5,033 nucleotides of DNA. Origin: Paracoccaceae bacterium (GTDB lineage: Bacteria > Pseudomonadota > Alphaproteobacteria > Rhodobacterales > Rhodobacteraceae). This document shows positions 1 to 5,033 of this stretch, piece by piece. How positions within the stretch are numbered: the stretch's first letter is position 1; each line of letters starts with the position of its first letter. Under the pieces are notes generated by a model that was given only the letters and a program-made list of their open reading frames with translations, did not search any database and was not told the DNA's origin. A program made the position numbers and the translations under genes. The stretch spans positions 1-5,033 of the forward strand of contig DOIS01000374.1 of the NCBI GenBank assembly GCA_003511785.1, given 5' to 3'.

Positions 1-22
1 GTTCGAACTTTTCCTTAGCCAT
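1..22 (-). CDS. tuf: Elongation factor Tu, N-terminal codons only (partial)
   Basis: Read on the minus strand, the first 22 bases give ATG and six further codons, M-A-K-E-K-F-E, then the first base of an eighth codon (C, fitting Arg). This matches the N-terminus typical of alphaproteobacterial EF-Tu (MAKEKFER, followed by the P-HVN-GTIGHVDHGK region, which lies outside the window). EF-Tu is the cytoplasmic GTPase that delivers aminoacyl-tRNA to the ribosome. An AAAAGGG stretch at 31-37, eight bases before the ATG, is a reasonable ribosome binding site, and a possible promoter lies further upstream. The gene stands behind its own leader rather than directly after fusA, so it may be the tuf copy that in related genomes precedes tRNA-Trp, secE and nusG; this is inference. 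Only seven residues are visible, so the call depends on a short but characteristic N-terminus. Confidence 0.8.
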
Positions 23-30
23 CTGGGGCG

Positions 31-37
31 CCCTTTT
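31..37 (-). promoter_or_regulatory. Ribosome binding site of tuf
   Basis: The minus strand reads AAAAGGG here, with eight bases before the ATG at 22. The A-rich GG core and the spacing suit a Shine-Dalgarno site, and it supports the tuf start, which would otherwise rest on seven codons. Confidence 0.55.
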
Positions 38-47
38 CGATATGCAT

Positions 48-64
48 GGGGCCGCGACAGCCCC
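48..64 (-). other. Small GC hairpin in the tuf leader
   Basis: GGGGC (48-52) and GCCCC (60-64) form a perfect five-base-pair stem with a seven-base loop. It would lie in the 5' untranslated leader of tuf if transcription starts near the proposed promoter at 85-113. It sits upstream of the ribosome binding site and does not cover it. No U-tract follows, so it does not look like a terminator. A regulatory role is possible but nothing more in the sequence supports one. Confidence 0.3.
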
Positions 65-84
65 GGGTTTTCCTCTGCGCGCGC

Positions 85-113
85 GACATATTGGGTTCCC
101 GACGGAAAATCAA
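85..113 (-). promoter_or_regulatory. Possible sigma-70-type promoter for tuf
   Basis: On the minus strand TTGATT (113-108) is followed, after exactly 17 bases, by TATGTC (90-85). The -35 box matches four of six consensus positions and the -10 box about three of six, so this is weak but correctly spaced and correctly placed. Transcription would start near base 78 and give a leader of about 55 bases. It lies between the hairpin cluster at 218-278 and tuf, as expected if tuf has its own promoter. Confidence 0.4.
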
Positions 114-217
114 GCGCCCTCGCACTGGCCTGCCCGCGCCTGTCCGAACGGCAGGTCACGCCCCGCCACGCCGGCGCGCGCTGCGCCGCCCGAACCGGCT
201 TCTTTCTGGTTTCGATA

Positions 218-278
218 CACCCCGGGGGGTGCAGGGGGGCAGAGCCCCCCTGCCGGTCGGATCGCACCAGCGATCCGA
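218..278 (-). terminator. GC-rich multi-hairpin terminator-like repeat after the lipoprotein gene
   Basis: Three inverted repeats lie between the lipoprotein stop codon and tuf. TCGGATCGC (257-265) pairs with GCGATCCGA (270-278), a perfect 9-bp stem with an ACCA loop. GCAGGGGGGC (231-240) pairs with GCCCCCCTGC (244-253), a perfect 10-bp stem with an AGA loop. CACCCC (218-223) pairs with GGGGTG (226-231) and would compete with the second stem through the shared G at 231. The first stem starts 11 bases after the stop codon. No T-run follows on the minus strand, so this is not a textbook intrinsic terminator. The GGGGGGCTCTGCCCCCC plus CCCCCCGGGG layout resembles, from memory, an intergenic element common downstream of Rhodobacteraceae genes. 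A role in termination or 3'-end protection is likely. Confidence 0.6.
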
Positions 279-289
279 AACCCGCGACC

Positions 290-880
290 CTACTTGGTCG
301 GCTGGGGCTTTTCCTCGCGCGGGGGGTTGTATGTCGGGCTGTCCGTGAACCAGCCCCATTGCTCGTGCTGTTCGACCAGCCAGGTTTCGATCGCCTTGAC
401 CGCGTTGTAGCTCAGCCCCGCCATCTGTTCCCCTTTGGACCGGGTCGCGCCCGAGCCCACCACGAAGGACTCGGTGTCGGTGGTCTCCAGAACGGTGATC
501 TGGTGAGGCTCGTCGTGATACTTGCGACCCGCCTCGTCGTCCCAGACGGTGACATTTATAATCAACGCCGATTTCGGCTTGTAGAGCACCGGCACGCCGG
601 TCGGCGCCAGCATGTAGCCCTCGACGCTGACGCCCAGGTGATAGAGCCCCTCGCCCTCGTAGCGGCCGAACCGGTCGTCGATCGCCTTGGTCAGAACCGC
701 CTTCCACTCCTCCTCGCTGGCCTCGCGCGAGACCGGGCCCATCTGCATCTTGGAGGCCACCACCACGTTATGCCCCAGGCTGAAATCGCCCAAGGGCACG
801 GGACGCTGGTTCAGGTCGTTGCCGCCGGCACAGCCGGCCAGCACCGCGACCCCCAGAATGAGGGCGAGAATACGTTTCAT
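290..880 (-). CDS. Putative lipoprotein of unknown function (196 aa)
   Basis: I do not recognise the family. The start at 880 is chosen because it gives a classic lipoprotein signal: Lys2-Arg3, a hydrophobic stretch (residues 4-14) and lipobox L-A-G-C with Cys17 as the acylated residue. A good ribosome binding site TGGAG (886-890) lies five bases upstream. An in-frame TTG at 937 would add 19 residues ahead of this signal and is unlikely. Residue 18 is Ala, not Asp, so by the enterobacterial Lol rule an outer-membrane destination is expected; that rule is less certain here. The mature part is soluble-looking, with no further membrane segment: a mixed charged region with an EEEWKAVLTKAIDDRF helix, a probable beta-rich centre, and a Pro/Lys-rich C-terminus. 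The gene follows parC by 74 bases on the same strand and ends in TAG just before strong hairpins, so parC and this gene may share a transcript. Confidence 0.85.
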   Translation of the reverse strand: MKRILALILGVAVLAGCAGGNDLNQRPVPLGDFSLGHNVVVASKMQMGPVSREASEEEWKAVLTKAIDDRFGRYEGEGLYHLGVSVEGYMLAPTGVPVLYKPKSALIINVTVWDDEAGRKYHDEPHQITVLETTDTESFVVGSGATRSKGEQMAGLSYNAVKAIETWLVEQHEQWGWFTDSPTYNPPREEKPQPTK

Positions 881-885
881 GGCTG

Positions 886-890
886 CTCCA
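886..890 (-). promoter_or_regulatory. Ribosome binding site that fixes the lipoprotein start
   Basis: The minus strand reads TGGAG with five bases before the ATG at 880. It decides for this ATG, directly in front of the lipoprotein signal, over the upstream in-frame TTG at 937. Confidence 0.7.
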
Positions 891-928
891 TTCGCCGTGT
901 CACTGGCCGAGATAGCCCAGCGGACGCC

Positions 929-942
929 CGGGTGCAAACCCG
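929..942 (-). other. Short hairpin between parC and the lipoprotein gene
   Basis: CGGGT (929-933) and ACCCG (938-942) make a perfect 5-bp stem with a four-base loop, 12 bases after the parC stop codon (TAG, 955-957). No T-run follows, so it is at most a weak attenuator or a 3'-end stabiliser. It does not rule out read-through from parC into the lipoprotein gene. Confidence 0.3.
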
Positions 943-954
943 TGCCGCTCCGCC

Positions 955-3306
955 CTAACGGAACTTATAGCTGCGCGGAAAGCCGTGCGGCGGTTTCTTG
1001 CCCACGCCCGCGCGCTTGCCCAGCCAGTCGGACATGTCGGGCTCGTGTCGAGTCTTGCCGCCGCCCATCTCCCAGCTGAGGCCCTTGTCCCAGTCGAAGG
1101 TGGTCACGTCCGACAACCCGCCGTCAAGCTCCAGCGCCCCCTGGCGACCGCGCGCCATGTTGTATTTCTGCAAGCGCACGCCCTTGCCCCGCCCCATTTC
1201 GGGCAATTCCGAGACCGGGAAGACCAGCAGCTTGCCGTTCTGGCTGACCACGGCGGCGTGGTCGCCCTCGACCCGGCGGCAGATCACGGCGCGGTCCTCG
1301 CCCTTGACGTTGAGCACCTGGCGCCCCGCGCGGGTCTGGGCCACCACGTCATCTTCGGGCACGAGAAATCCGTTGCCCGCGTTCGAGGCGACCAGCAGAT
1401 GCCCGCCGGGACGGTGAATGAACAGATCGACGATCTCGACCTCGTTGGGCAGGTCCACCATGAGGCGCAGCGGCTCACCCATGCCACGCCCGCCGGGCAG
1501 GCTCGCGGCCGAAACCGTGTAGAACCGCCCGTTCGAACCGAAGACCAGCAGCCGGTCGGTGGTCTCGGCATGGAAAATGAAACGCGGGCCGTCGCCATCC
1601 TTGAACTTCAATTCGCGGTTCAGATCGATATGGCCGGTCATCGCCCGTATCCAGCCCATCTGCGAACAGACCACCGTGATCGGCTCGCGGTCGATCATCG
1701 CCTCGAGCGGCACGTCCTCGACCGCGCCGGCCTCGGCAAACTGCGTACGCCGGACGCCGCCTTCGAAATCCTTGCCGAACGCCTTTTTCGTTTCCTTGAG
1801 CTGCTCGGCGATGCGGGCCCATTGCAGCCCCTCGTCATCCAGCAGGTCCTCCAGACCCGCACGCTCTTCCATCAGCGCTGATTGCTCGCGCACCAGCTCC
1901 ATCTCTTCCAGCCGCCGCAGCGACCGCAGGCGCATGTTGAGGATCGCGTCGGTCTGAACCTCGCTCAACTCGCCCTCGCCCGGTGCGGGCGAGACGTAGT
2001 CGGCCTCGGAGGTGGCGCGGACAGGGGTCTTGCCCCAATCCTCGCGCATCAGCGCCGCCTTGGGCTCTTCGTCGTAGCGGATGATGTCGATCACCCTGTC
2101 GAGGTTGAGGAAGGCGATGATGAAGCCTTCCAGCACCTCGAGCCGCGCGTCGATCTTCTCCATCCGGTGCCGCGAGCGGCGGATCAACACCTCGCGCCGG
2201 AAGTCGAGGAAGGCGCGCAGCACCTCCTTCATCGAGCAGACCTTGGGCGTCACCCCGTCGATGAGCACGTTCATGTTGAGCGAGAACCGCACTTCAAGGT
2301 CGGAATTGCGGAACATCAGCCCCATCAGCACCTCGGGGTCCACGTTCTTGGAGCGCGGCTCGAGGATCACGCGGATGTCGTCGGCGCTCTCGTCGCGGAT
2401 GTCCGCGAGCACCGGTACCTTCTTGGTCTGGATCAGCTCGGCGATCTTCTCGATGAGCTTGGATTTCTGCACCTGGTAGGGGATCTCGGTGACAACGATC
2501 TGCCACTGGCCGCGCCCAAGGTCTTCGATCTCCCACTTGCTGCGCAGCCGGAAGGCGCCGCGCCCGGTGCGATAGGCCTGGGCGATGCTCTCGGGCGGCT
2601 CGACGATCACGCCGCCAGTGGGGAAGTCCGGGCCGGGCACGTAGTTCAACAGCGTGTCGTCGCGCGCGTCAGGCGTCTTGATCAGGTGCAGGCAGGCATC
2701 GCACAGCTCGGCGATATTGTGCGGCGGAATGTTGGTCGCCATGCCCACCGCGATACCGGACGAGCCATTGGCCAGCAGATTCGGAAAGGAGGCCGGCAGC
2801 ACCACGGGCTCCCGCAGCGTGCCGTCGTAATTGTCCCGGAAATCGACCGCGTCCTCGTTCAGGCCTTCCAGCAGCGCCTCGGCCACGATGGTCATGCGTG
2901 CCTCGGTATAGCGTGAGGCCGCCGGGTTATCGCCGTCGATGTTGCCGAAATTGCCCTGCCCGTCCACGAGCGGGTAGCGGACGCTGAAATCCTGCGCCAG
3001 CCGGGCCATGGCATCATAGATCGCGGCGTCGCCATGCGGGTGATAGTTGCCCATCACGTCGCCCGAGATCTTGGCCGACTTGCGGAACCCCCCGGTCGCG
3101 TTCAGCCGCAACTCGCGCATGGCGTAGAGGATGCGCCGATGCACCGGCTTCAGCCCGTCTCGCGCGTCGGGCAGCGCCCGATGCATGATCGTCGAAAGCG
3201 CATAGGTCAGATAGCGCTCGCCGATGGCGCGGCGCAGCGGTTCGGCCAGTTCCGAGCCGGGGCCGGAGGGCGGCGGTGCGGTGGGATCGTCCAGCGTGTC
3301 ACTCAT
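955..3306 (-). CDS. parC: DNA topoisomerase IV subunit A
   Basis: This 783-residue protein is the DNA-cleaving subunit of topoisomerase IV, which with ParE decatenates daughter chromosomes. The N-terminal breakage-reunion domain is complete: the winged-helix region includes RDGLKPVHRRILYAM (49-63) and GNYHPHGDAAIYDAM (86-100), and the catalytic tyrosine is Tyr133 in the R-Y-T-E motif after GQGNFGNIDGDNPAAS. The tower and coiled-coil follow to about residue 515. The C-terminal beta-pinwheel (about 535-725) has repeated blades such as VVCSQMGWIRAM, LLVFGSNGRFYTV, LLVASNAGNGFLV and AVVSQNGKLLVF. Length is close to E. coli ParC (752) and the GyrA-box QRRGGKG is absent, which argues for ParC over GyrA. 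The ATG at 3306 gives the expected short acidic/proline N-terminus, but I see no good Shine-Dalgarno before it. The gene is divergent from the SH3b gene. At the quinolone positions equivalent to E. coli Ser80 and Glu84 it has Ala94 and Asp98. Confidence 0.96.
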   Translation of the reverse strand: MSDTLDDPTAPPPSGPGSELAEPLRRAIGERYLTYALSTIMHRALPDARDGLKPVHRRILYAMRELRLNATGGFRKSAKISGDVMGNYHPHGDAAIYDAMARLAQDFSVRYPLVDGQGNFGNIDGDNPAASRYTEARMTIVAEALLEGLNEDAVDFRDNYDGTLREPVVLPASFPNLLANGSSGIAVGMATNIPPHNIAELCDACLHLIKTPDARDDTLLNYVPGPDFPTGGVIVEPPESIAQAYRTGRGAFRLRSKWEIEDLGRGQWQIVVTEIPYQVQKSKLIEKIAELIQTKKVPVLADIRDESADDIRVILEPRSKNVDPEVLMGLMFRNSDLEVRFSLNMNVLIDGVTPKVCSMKEVLRAFLDFRREVLIRRSRHRMEKIDARLEVLEGFIIAFLNLDRVIDIIRYDEEPKAALMREDWGKTPVRATSEADYVSPAPGEGELSEVQTDAILNMRLRSLRRLEEMELVREQSALMEERAGLEDLLDDEGLQWARIAEQLKETKKAFGKDFEGGVRRTQFAEAGAVEDVPLEAMIDREPITVVCSQMGWIRAMTGHIDLNRELKFKDGDGPRFIFHAETTDRLLVFGSNGRFYTVSAASLPGGRGMGEPLRLMVDLPNEVEIVDLFIHRPGGHLLVASNAGNGFLVPEDDVVAQTRAGRQVLNVKGEDRAVICRRVEGDHAAVVSQNGKLLVFPVSELPEMGRGKGVRLQKYNMARGRQGALELDGGLSDVTTFDWDKGLSWEMGGGKTRHEPDMSDWLGKRAGVGKKPPHGFPRSYKFR

Positions 3307-3464
3307 GGCGAGGGTGATACGCCGGGCGCAGGCGGCCGTAAAGCGGGCGCGAACCCGGGAAGGGGGAGAAATCGTGATCGCTTCCCCCCTGCCCCGAATC
3401 GCCTGGTCGGGTATTTTGGTCGCGTTGCGGAACCCCGGGGCCGCCTCCGGGTTTGAGTGATACC
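3307..3464. other. Divergent intergenic region between parC and the SH3b gene
   Basis: These 158 bases must hold the promoters of both parC (leftward) and the SH3b gene (rightward), unless either is read from outside. I could not identify a convincing -35/-10 pair on either strand. The only AT-richer patch is around 3412-3419 (TATTTTGG). Near the right end, AACCCCGG and CCGGGTT form an imperfect inverted repeat around the GGGGCCGCC stretch (about 3431-3454). No small gene is evident. Confidence 0.5.
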
Positions 3465-4118
3465 ATGACGCGTTTCTTGATCCTCTCCTTCGCCGTTCTG
3501 GGCTGGGCCTTCTGGGAGCTCAGCGGGGGCGCCGATTTCGAGCCGCCGGCGCGACCAGAGCGGATCGCCGAGGCTGCGGAACCCGCCCCTGGAAACGCGC
3601 CTGCCACGCCCGACCTTGCCCGGCGCGAGGTCGCGGCCGAGCGCCGCGTGGCGCCGGAGCCTGAAAACACGCCCCCCCGCGCGGCCGTGCAATCCGCCCG
3701 GGCCGAGGCACCTCCCGCGCAAACACCGCGCTTGACGGCAGGGCTCGGGCAGCCCTCCCTGCCTCCGGCCGACCCGAATAATCCCGGCATGTTGGTATCG
3801 CTGGAACAGAGTCGCACGCAGTTCGCCACGCCGCTGGAGCATTTCGACCCCGACGCGATCCCGGAAGACGAGCCTGCGCCTACGCCCGAGCCTGTCGCCG
3901 CGCCTGCCGCCCCGGCACCCGACATCCGAGAGATCAGCGGCACCCGAGTGAACATCCGGCAGGGCCCCGGCACGATCTATCCGGTGATCACCACGCTGCG
4001 GCTGGGCGACCCGGTCGAGGTCCTCTCGGACTCGGGCACCGGTTGGGTGCGTATCCGCATGGGGGAGAATCGCCGTCTCGGATGGGTCTCGGCCTCGCTG
4101 GTCAGCGACCGGGAATAG
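3465..4118 (+). CDS. Membrane-anchored SH3b-domain protein
   Basis: This 217-residue protein has one N-terminal hydrophobic segment (residues 4-18, FLILSFAVLGWAFWE), then E-L-S-G-G-A-D-F, with no obvious signal-peptidase site, so it is probably anchored in the inner membrane facing the periplasm. Residues 25-155 are a low-complexity linker rich in Pro, Ala and Glu. The C-terminal part (about 155-213) is a bacterial SH3 domain: it has the typical VNIRQGPGT start (162-170), a central LGDPVEVLSDSGTGWVRIR (180-198) and a GWVSASLV end (206-213). Such domains often bind peptidoglycan or other ligands, so an envelope role is likely, but no catalytic domain is present. The ATG at 3465 is preferred, with a weak GAG site seven bases upstream at 3455-3457; an in-frame TTG at 3453 would add only four residues. 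The gene converges on the LytTR gene with 28 bases between the stops and no clear terminator. Confidence 0.85.
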   Translation: MTRFLILSFAVLGWAFWELSGGADFEPPARPERIAEAAEPAPGNAPATPDLARREVAAERRVAPEPENTPPRAAVQSARAEAPPAQTPRLTAGLGQPSLPPADPNNPGMLVSLEQSRTQFATPLEHFDPDAIPEDEPAPTPEPVAAPAAPAPDIREISGTRVNIRQGPGTIYPVITTLRLGDPVEVLSDSGTGWVRIRMGENRRLGWVSASLVSDRE

Positions 4119-4146
4119 CGGCACCGGATATGGCGGCAGGCGAGTG

Positions 4147-4931
4147 TCACGCGTCCATGACATTCTGAACCGCTTTGAGATAGGTGGCGCCGACAGGCAA
4201 ACGCCGCCCTTCGGACAGCAGGACCTGCACCTTCCGCCCCTGCCGCTCGATCCCCTCGACCGCGCCCAGCGCGACCCAATGCGAACGATGGATACGCAGC
4301 CCCGGGCACCCGTCGAGAAGGTCCATCGCATCGGCCAGACGCATGAGGATCAGGGCGCTGCCCTCGGTGGTGGTGACCTCGGCATAATGATCCTGCATGG
4401 AAATCGACAGGATCGCGCCTCCGCGCAGTTCGGCCGGCAGGCGCGACATGAGCGGCACAGAAGGCGGCGACTCGGGCGGCGGGCGGGCCATGTCGCGGCG
4501 CTGCGGGGCTGCATCGGGCCGGCCGAACGCCACCGGCCAGAGCACGAACTCCACGATCAGCAAAACGCAGGAAAACAGCGTCACCTGCACAAAGAGCAGC
4601 GGAAAGGGCGTCGTGATCTGAAGATCGGCGCCGATCGTGCCATAAAGGACGGTGATATAGGCCGAGGCCGGCACCGCCCCCAACGCCACGCCCAGCACGA
4701 AACGTGGCCAGGACGGGATGAACCGCACCAGCCGGCTGTGATAGAAGACATGCAGCACCGGCACGACCAGCACCAGCCCGCCCAGGATGTCGAGCGCCAG
4801 AACACCGTGCGCTGCCAGAGCGTCATCGCCTCATAGGTGCCGAAGGGACCGACGGCGATGGCCAGAAAGGCCACGCCGAAATACAGGAACAGCTTGCGTT
4901 CCGGGTCGAAAACAACGTCGATTTCACGCAT
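4147..4931 (-). pseudogene. Membrane-bound LytTR-family DNA-binding regulator, broken by a one-base frameshift
   Basis: Two reading frames join into one sensible protein of about 261 residues. The first (ATG at 4931) gives MREIDVVFDPERKLFLYFG... to Trp45 (4797-4799); the second continues ALDILGGLVLVVPV... from 4797 to the TGA at 4147. One base appears missing: TGGCGCTC on the coding strand where TGGGCGCTC would keep frame. The rebuilt protein has about four membrane segments (near 14-33, 46-65, 78-100 and 110-136), a proline-rich linker, and a C-terminal LytTR DNA-binding domain (about 163-261) with the hallmark GLRIHRSHWVAL (211-222) and LPVGATYLK (245-253). Such proteins are thought to act as membrane-tethered transcription regulators; the signal and targets are unknown. 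Without the missing base, the 5' frame runs about 70 residues out of frame. The DNA-binding half could still be made only from an internal start such as GTG at 4773. It may be a sequencing error or a real mutation. Confidence 0.85.
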
Positions 4932-4938
4932 CGTGAAA
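4922..4938. promoter_or_regulatory. Perfect palindrome centred on the LytTR start codon
   Basis: TTTCACG (4922-4928) and CGTGAAA (4932-4938) are exact reverse complements, separated only by the three bases of the start codon (4929-4931). In DNA this is a 17-bp operator-like dyad. In mRNA it would be a 7-bp stem with the AUG in a tight three-base loop, which could limit ribosome access. No Shine-Dalgarno sequence is seen upstream. Its function is inferred. Confidence 0.45.
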
Positions 4939-4994
4939 CGGAGTTTACGAAGAAACCGCCCTGTTTCCAGTGAATTTGGCGAAGAAACGGTTTC
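4935..4994. repeat. Cluster of GAAAC/GTTTC half-sites upstream of the LytTR gene
   Basis: Within 60 bases GAAAC occurs at 4935-4939, 4952-4956 and 4984-4988, and GTTTC at 4963-4967 and 4990-4994. CGAAGAAAC is an exact direct repeat at 4948-4956 and 4980-4988, 32 bases apart, close to three helical turns. GAAAC-G-GTTTC (4984-4994) and GAAAC-N6-GTTTC (4952-4967) are perfect inverted pairs. On the coding strand, ACCGTTTCT around 4984-4992 fits eight of nine positions of the degenerate LytTR consensus as I remember it, suggesting autoregulation. A TTGAAA box (4991-4996, minus) could be a -35 element, but no good -10 follows. Confidence 0.45.
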
Positions 4995-5014
4995 AACCTC
5001 TCGTTACCCTTTCT

Positions 5015-5033
5015 CTAGCAGGCTGCTGAAAAA
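5015..5033. mobile_element. Possible insertion-sequence terminus at the window edge
   Basis: The window ends in CTAGCAGGCTGCTGAAAAA. GGCTGCTGAAAAA resembles, from memory, terminal inverted repeats of some transposon families (the GGCTGTTGAAAAA type), and it includes the dyad AGCAG-G-CTGCT (5017-5027). No transposase sequence is visible in the window, and the call rests on about 13 bases. Confidence 0.25.

Noticed and set aside
42..410. Plus-strand open frames across the hairpin region before tuf
   Set aside because: They run through the tuf leader, the hairpins and the antisense of the lipoprotein C-terminus. The translation is Pro/Arg/Gly-rich and there is no ribosome binding site or recognisable motif.
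881..937. Lipoprotein start at the upstream TTG (937)
   Set aside because: It would bury the lipoprotein signal behind 19 residues. The ATG at 880 has a good Shine-Dalgarno and leads straight into the signal sequence.
985..2916. Long open frames on the plus strand (985-1881 and 1882-2916, about 300 and 340 codons) opposite parC
   Set aside because: They are antisense shadows of the parC coding frame in GC-rich DNA. Their translations are rich in His, Arg, Gln and Val without any domain-like pattern, and parC itself is full length and well conserved.
3453..3464. SH3b protein start at TTG 3453
   Set aside because: It adds only M-S-D-T before the ATG at 3465 and has no ribosome binding site upstream, whereas the ATG has a weak GAG at fitting distance.
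4119..4146. Bidirectional terminator between the convergent SH3b and LytTR genes
   Set aside because: The 28 bases contain no stem of useful length and no T-run on either strand.
3299..4331. Long minus-strand open frames (to 224 and 342 codons) opposite the SH3b gene
   Set aside because: Their translations are Arg/Gly/Ser-rich low complexity, and they overlap two well-supported genes (the SH3b protein and the LytTR C-terminus). They are shadows.
4790..4805. Programmed -1 ribosomal frameshift in the LytTR gene
   Set aside because: The junction GUGUUCUGGCGCUCG has no X-XXY-YYZ slippery heptamer, and I saw no clear downstream pseudoknot. A missing base is the simpler explanation.
1..5033. CRISPR array, tRNA or rRNA genes, phage genes, toxin-antitoxin or defence system
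   Set aside because: No regularly spaced repeats of CRISPR length, no cloverleaf with a TTCRANNC arm and no relevant coding motifs were found on reading both strands.

Overview
The window is GC-rich (roughly two thirds G+C by eye) chromosomal DNA of an alphaproteobacterium, most likely a Rhodobacteraceae/Roseobacter-group organism. This rests on the ParC sequence, an N-terminally anchored SH3b protein and a membrane-bound LytTR protein of a style I associate with that group, and GC-rich terminator-like repeats. The assignment is pattern recognition, not a database result.

Layout from left to right. Bases 1-22 are the first codons of a tuf gene (elongation factor Tu) read leftwards, with its ribosome binding site and a possible promoter in bases 23-113. 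Bases 218-278 hold a cluster of strong GC-rich hairpins that probably ends the transcript of the next gene. Bases 290-880 (minus) encode a 196-residue lipoprotein of unknown function. Bases 955-3306 (minus) encode topoisomerase IV subunit A (parC), 74 bases upstream of the lipoprotein gene and probably co-transcribed with it. A 158-base divergent intergenic region follows. Bases 3465-4118 (plus) encode a membrane-anchored, proline/alanine-rich protein with a C-terminal bacterial SH3 domain. Bases 4147-4931 (minus) encode a membrane-bound LytTR transcription regulator that is split by a one-base frameshift near 4797. The last 100 bases are its upstream region, rich in GAAAC/GTTTC repeats, and end in a short motif resembling an insertion-sequence terminus.

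The genes do not form one pathway. parC (chromosome decatenation) and tuf (translation) are core housekeeping genes. The lipoprotein and the SH3b protein are envelope proteins, and the LytTR protein is a regulator whose targets cannot be read from the sequence. No CRISPR array, tRNA, rRNA, prophage, toxin-antitoxin pair or defence system is visible, and I see no convincing new biological system. The points most worth checking are the LytTR frameshift, the palindrome centred on its start codon with the adjacent repeats, and the hairpin cluster before tuf. The window may be a whole contig bounded by repeats, since tuf is often duplicated and the right end may be an insertion sequence.
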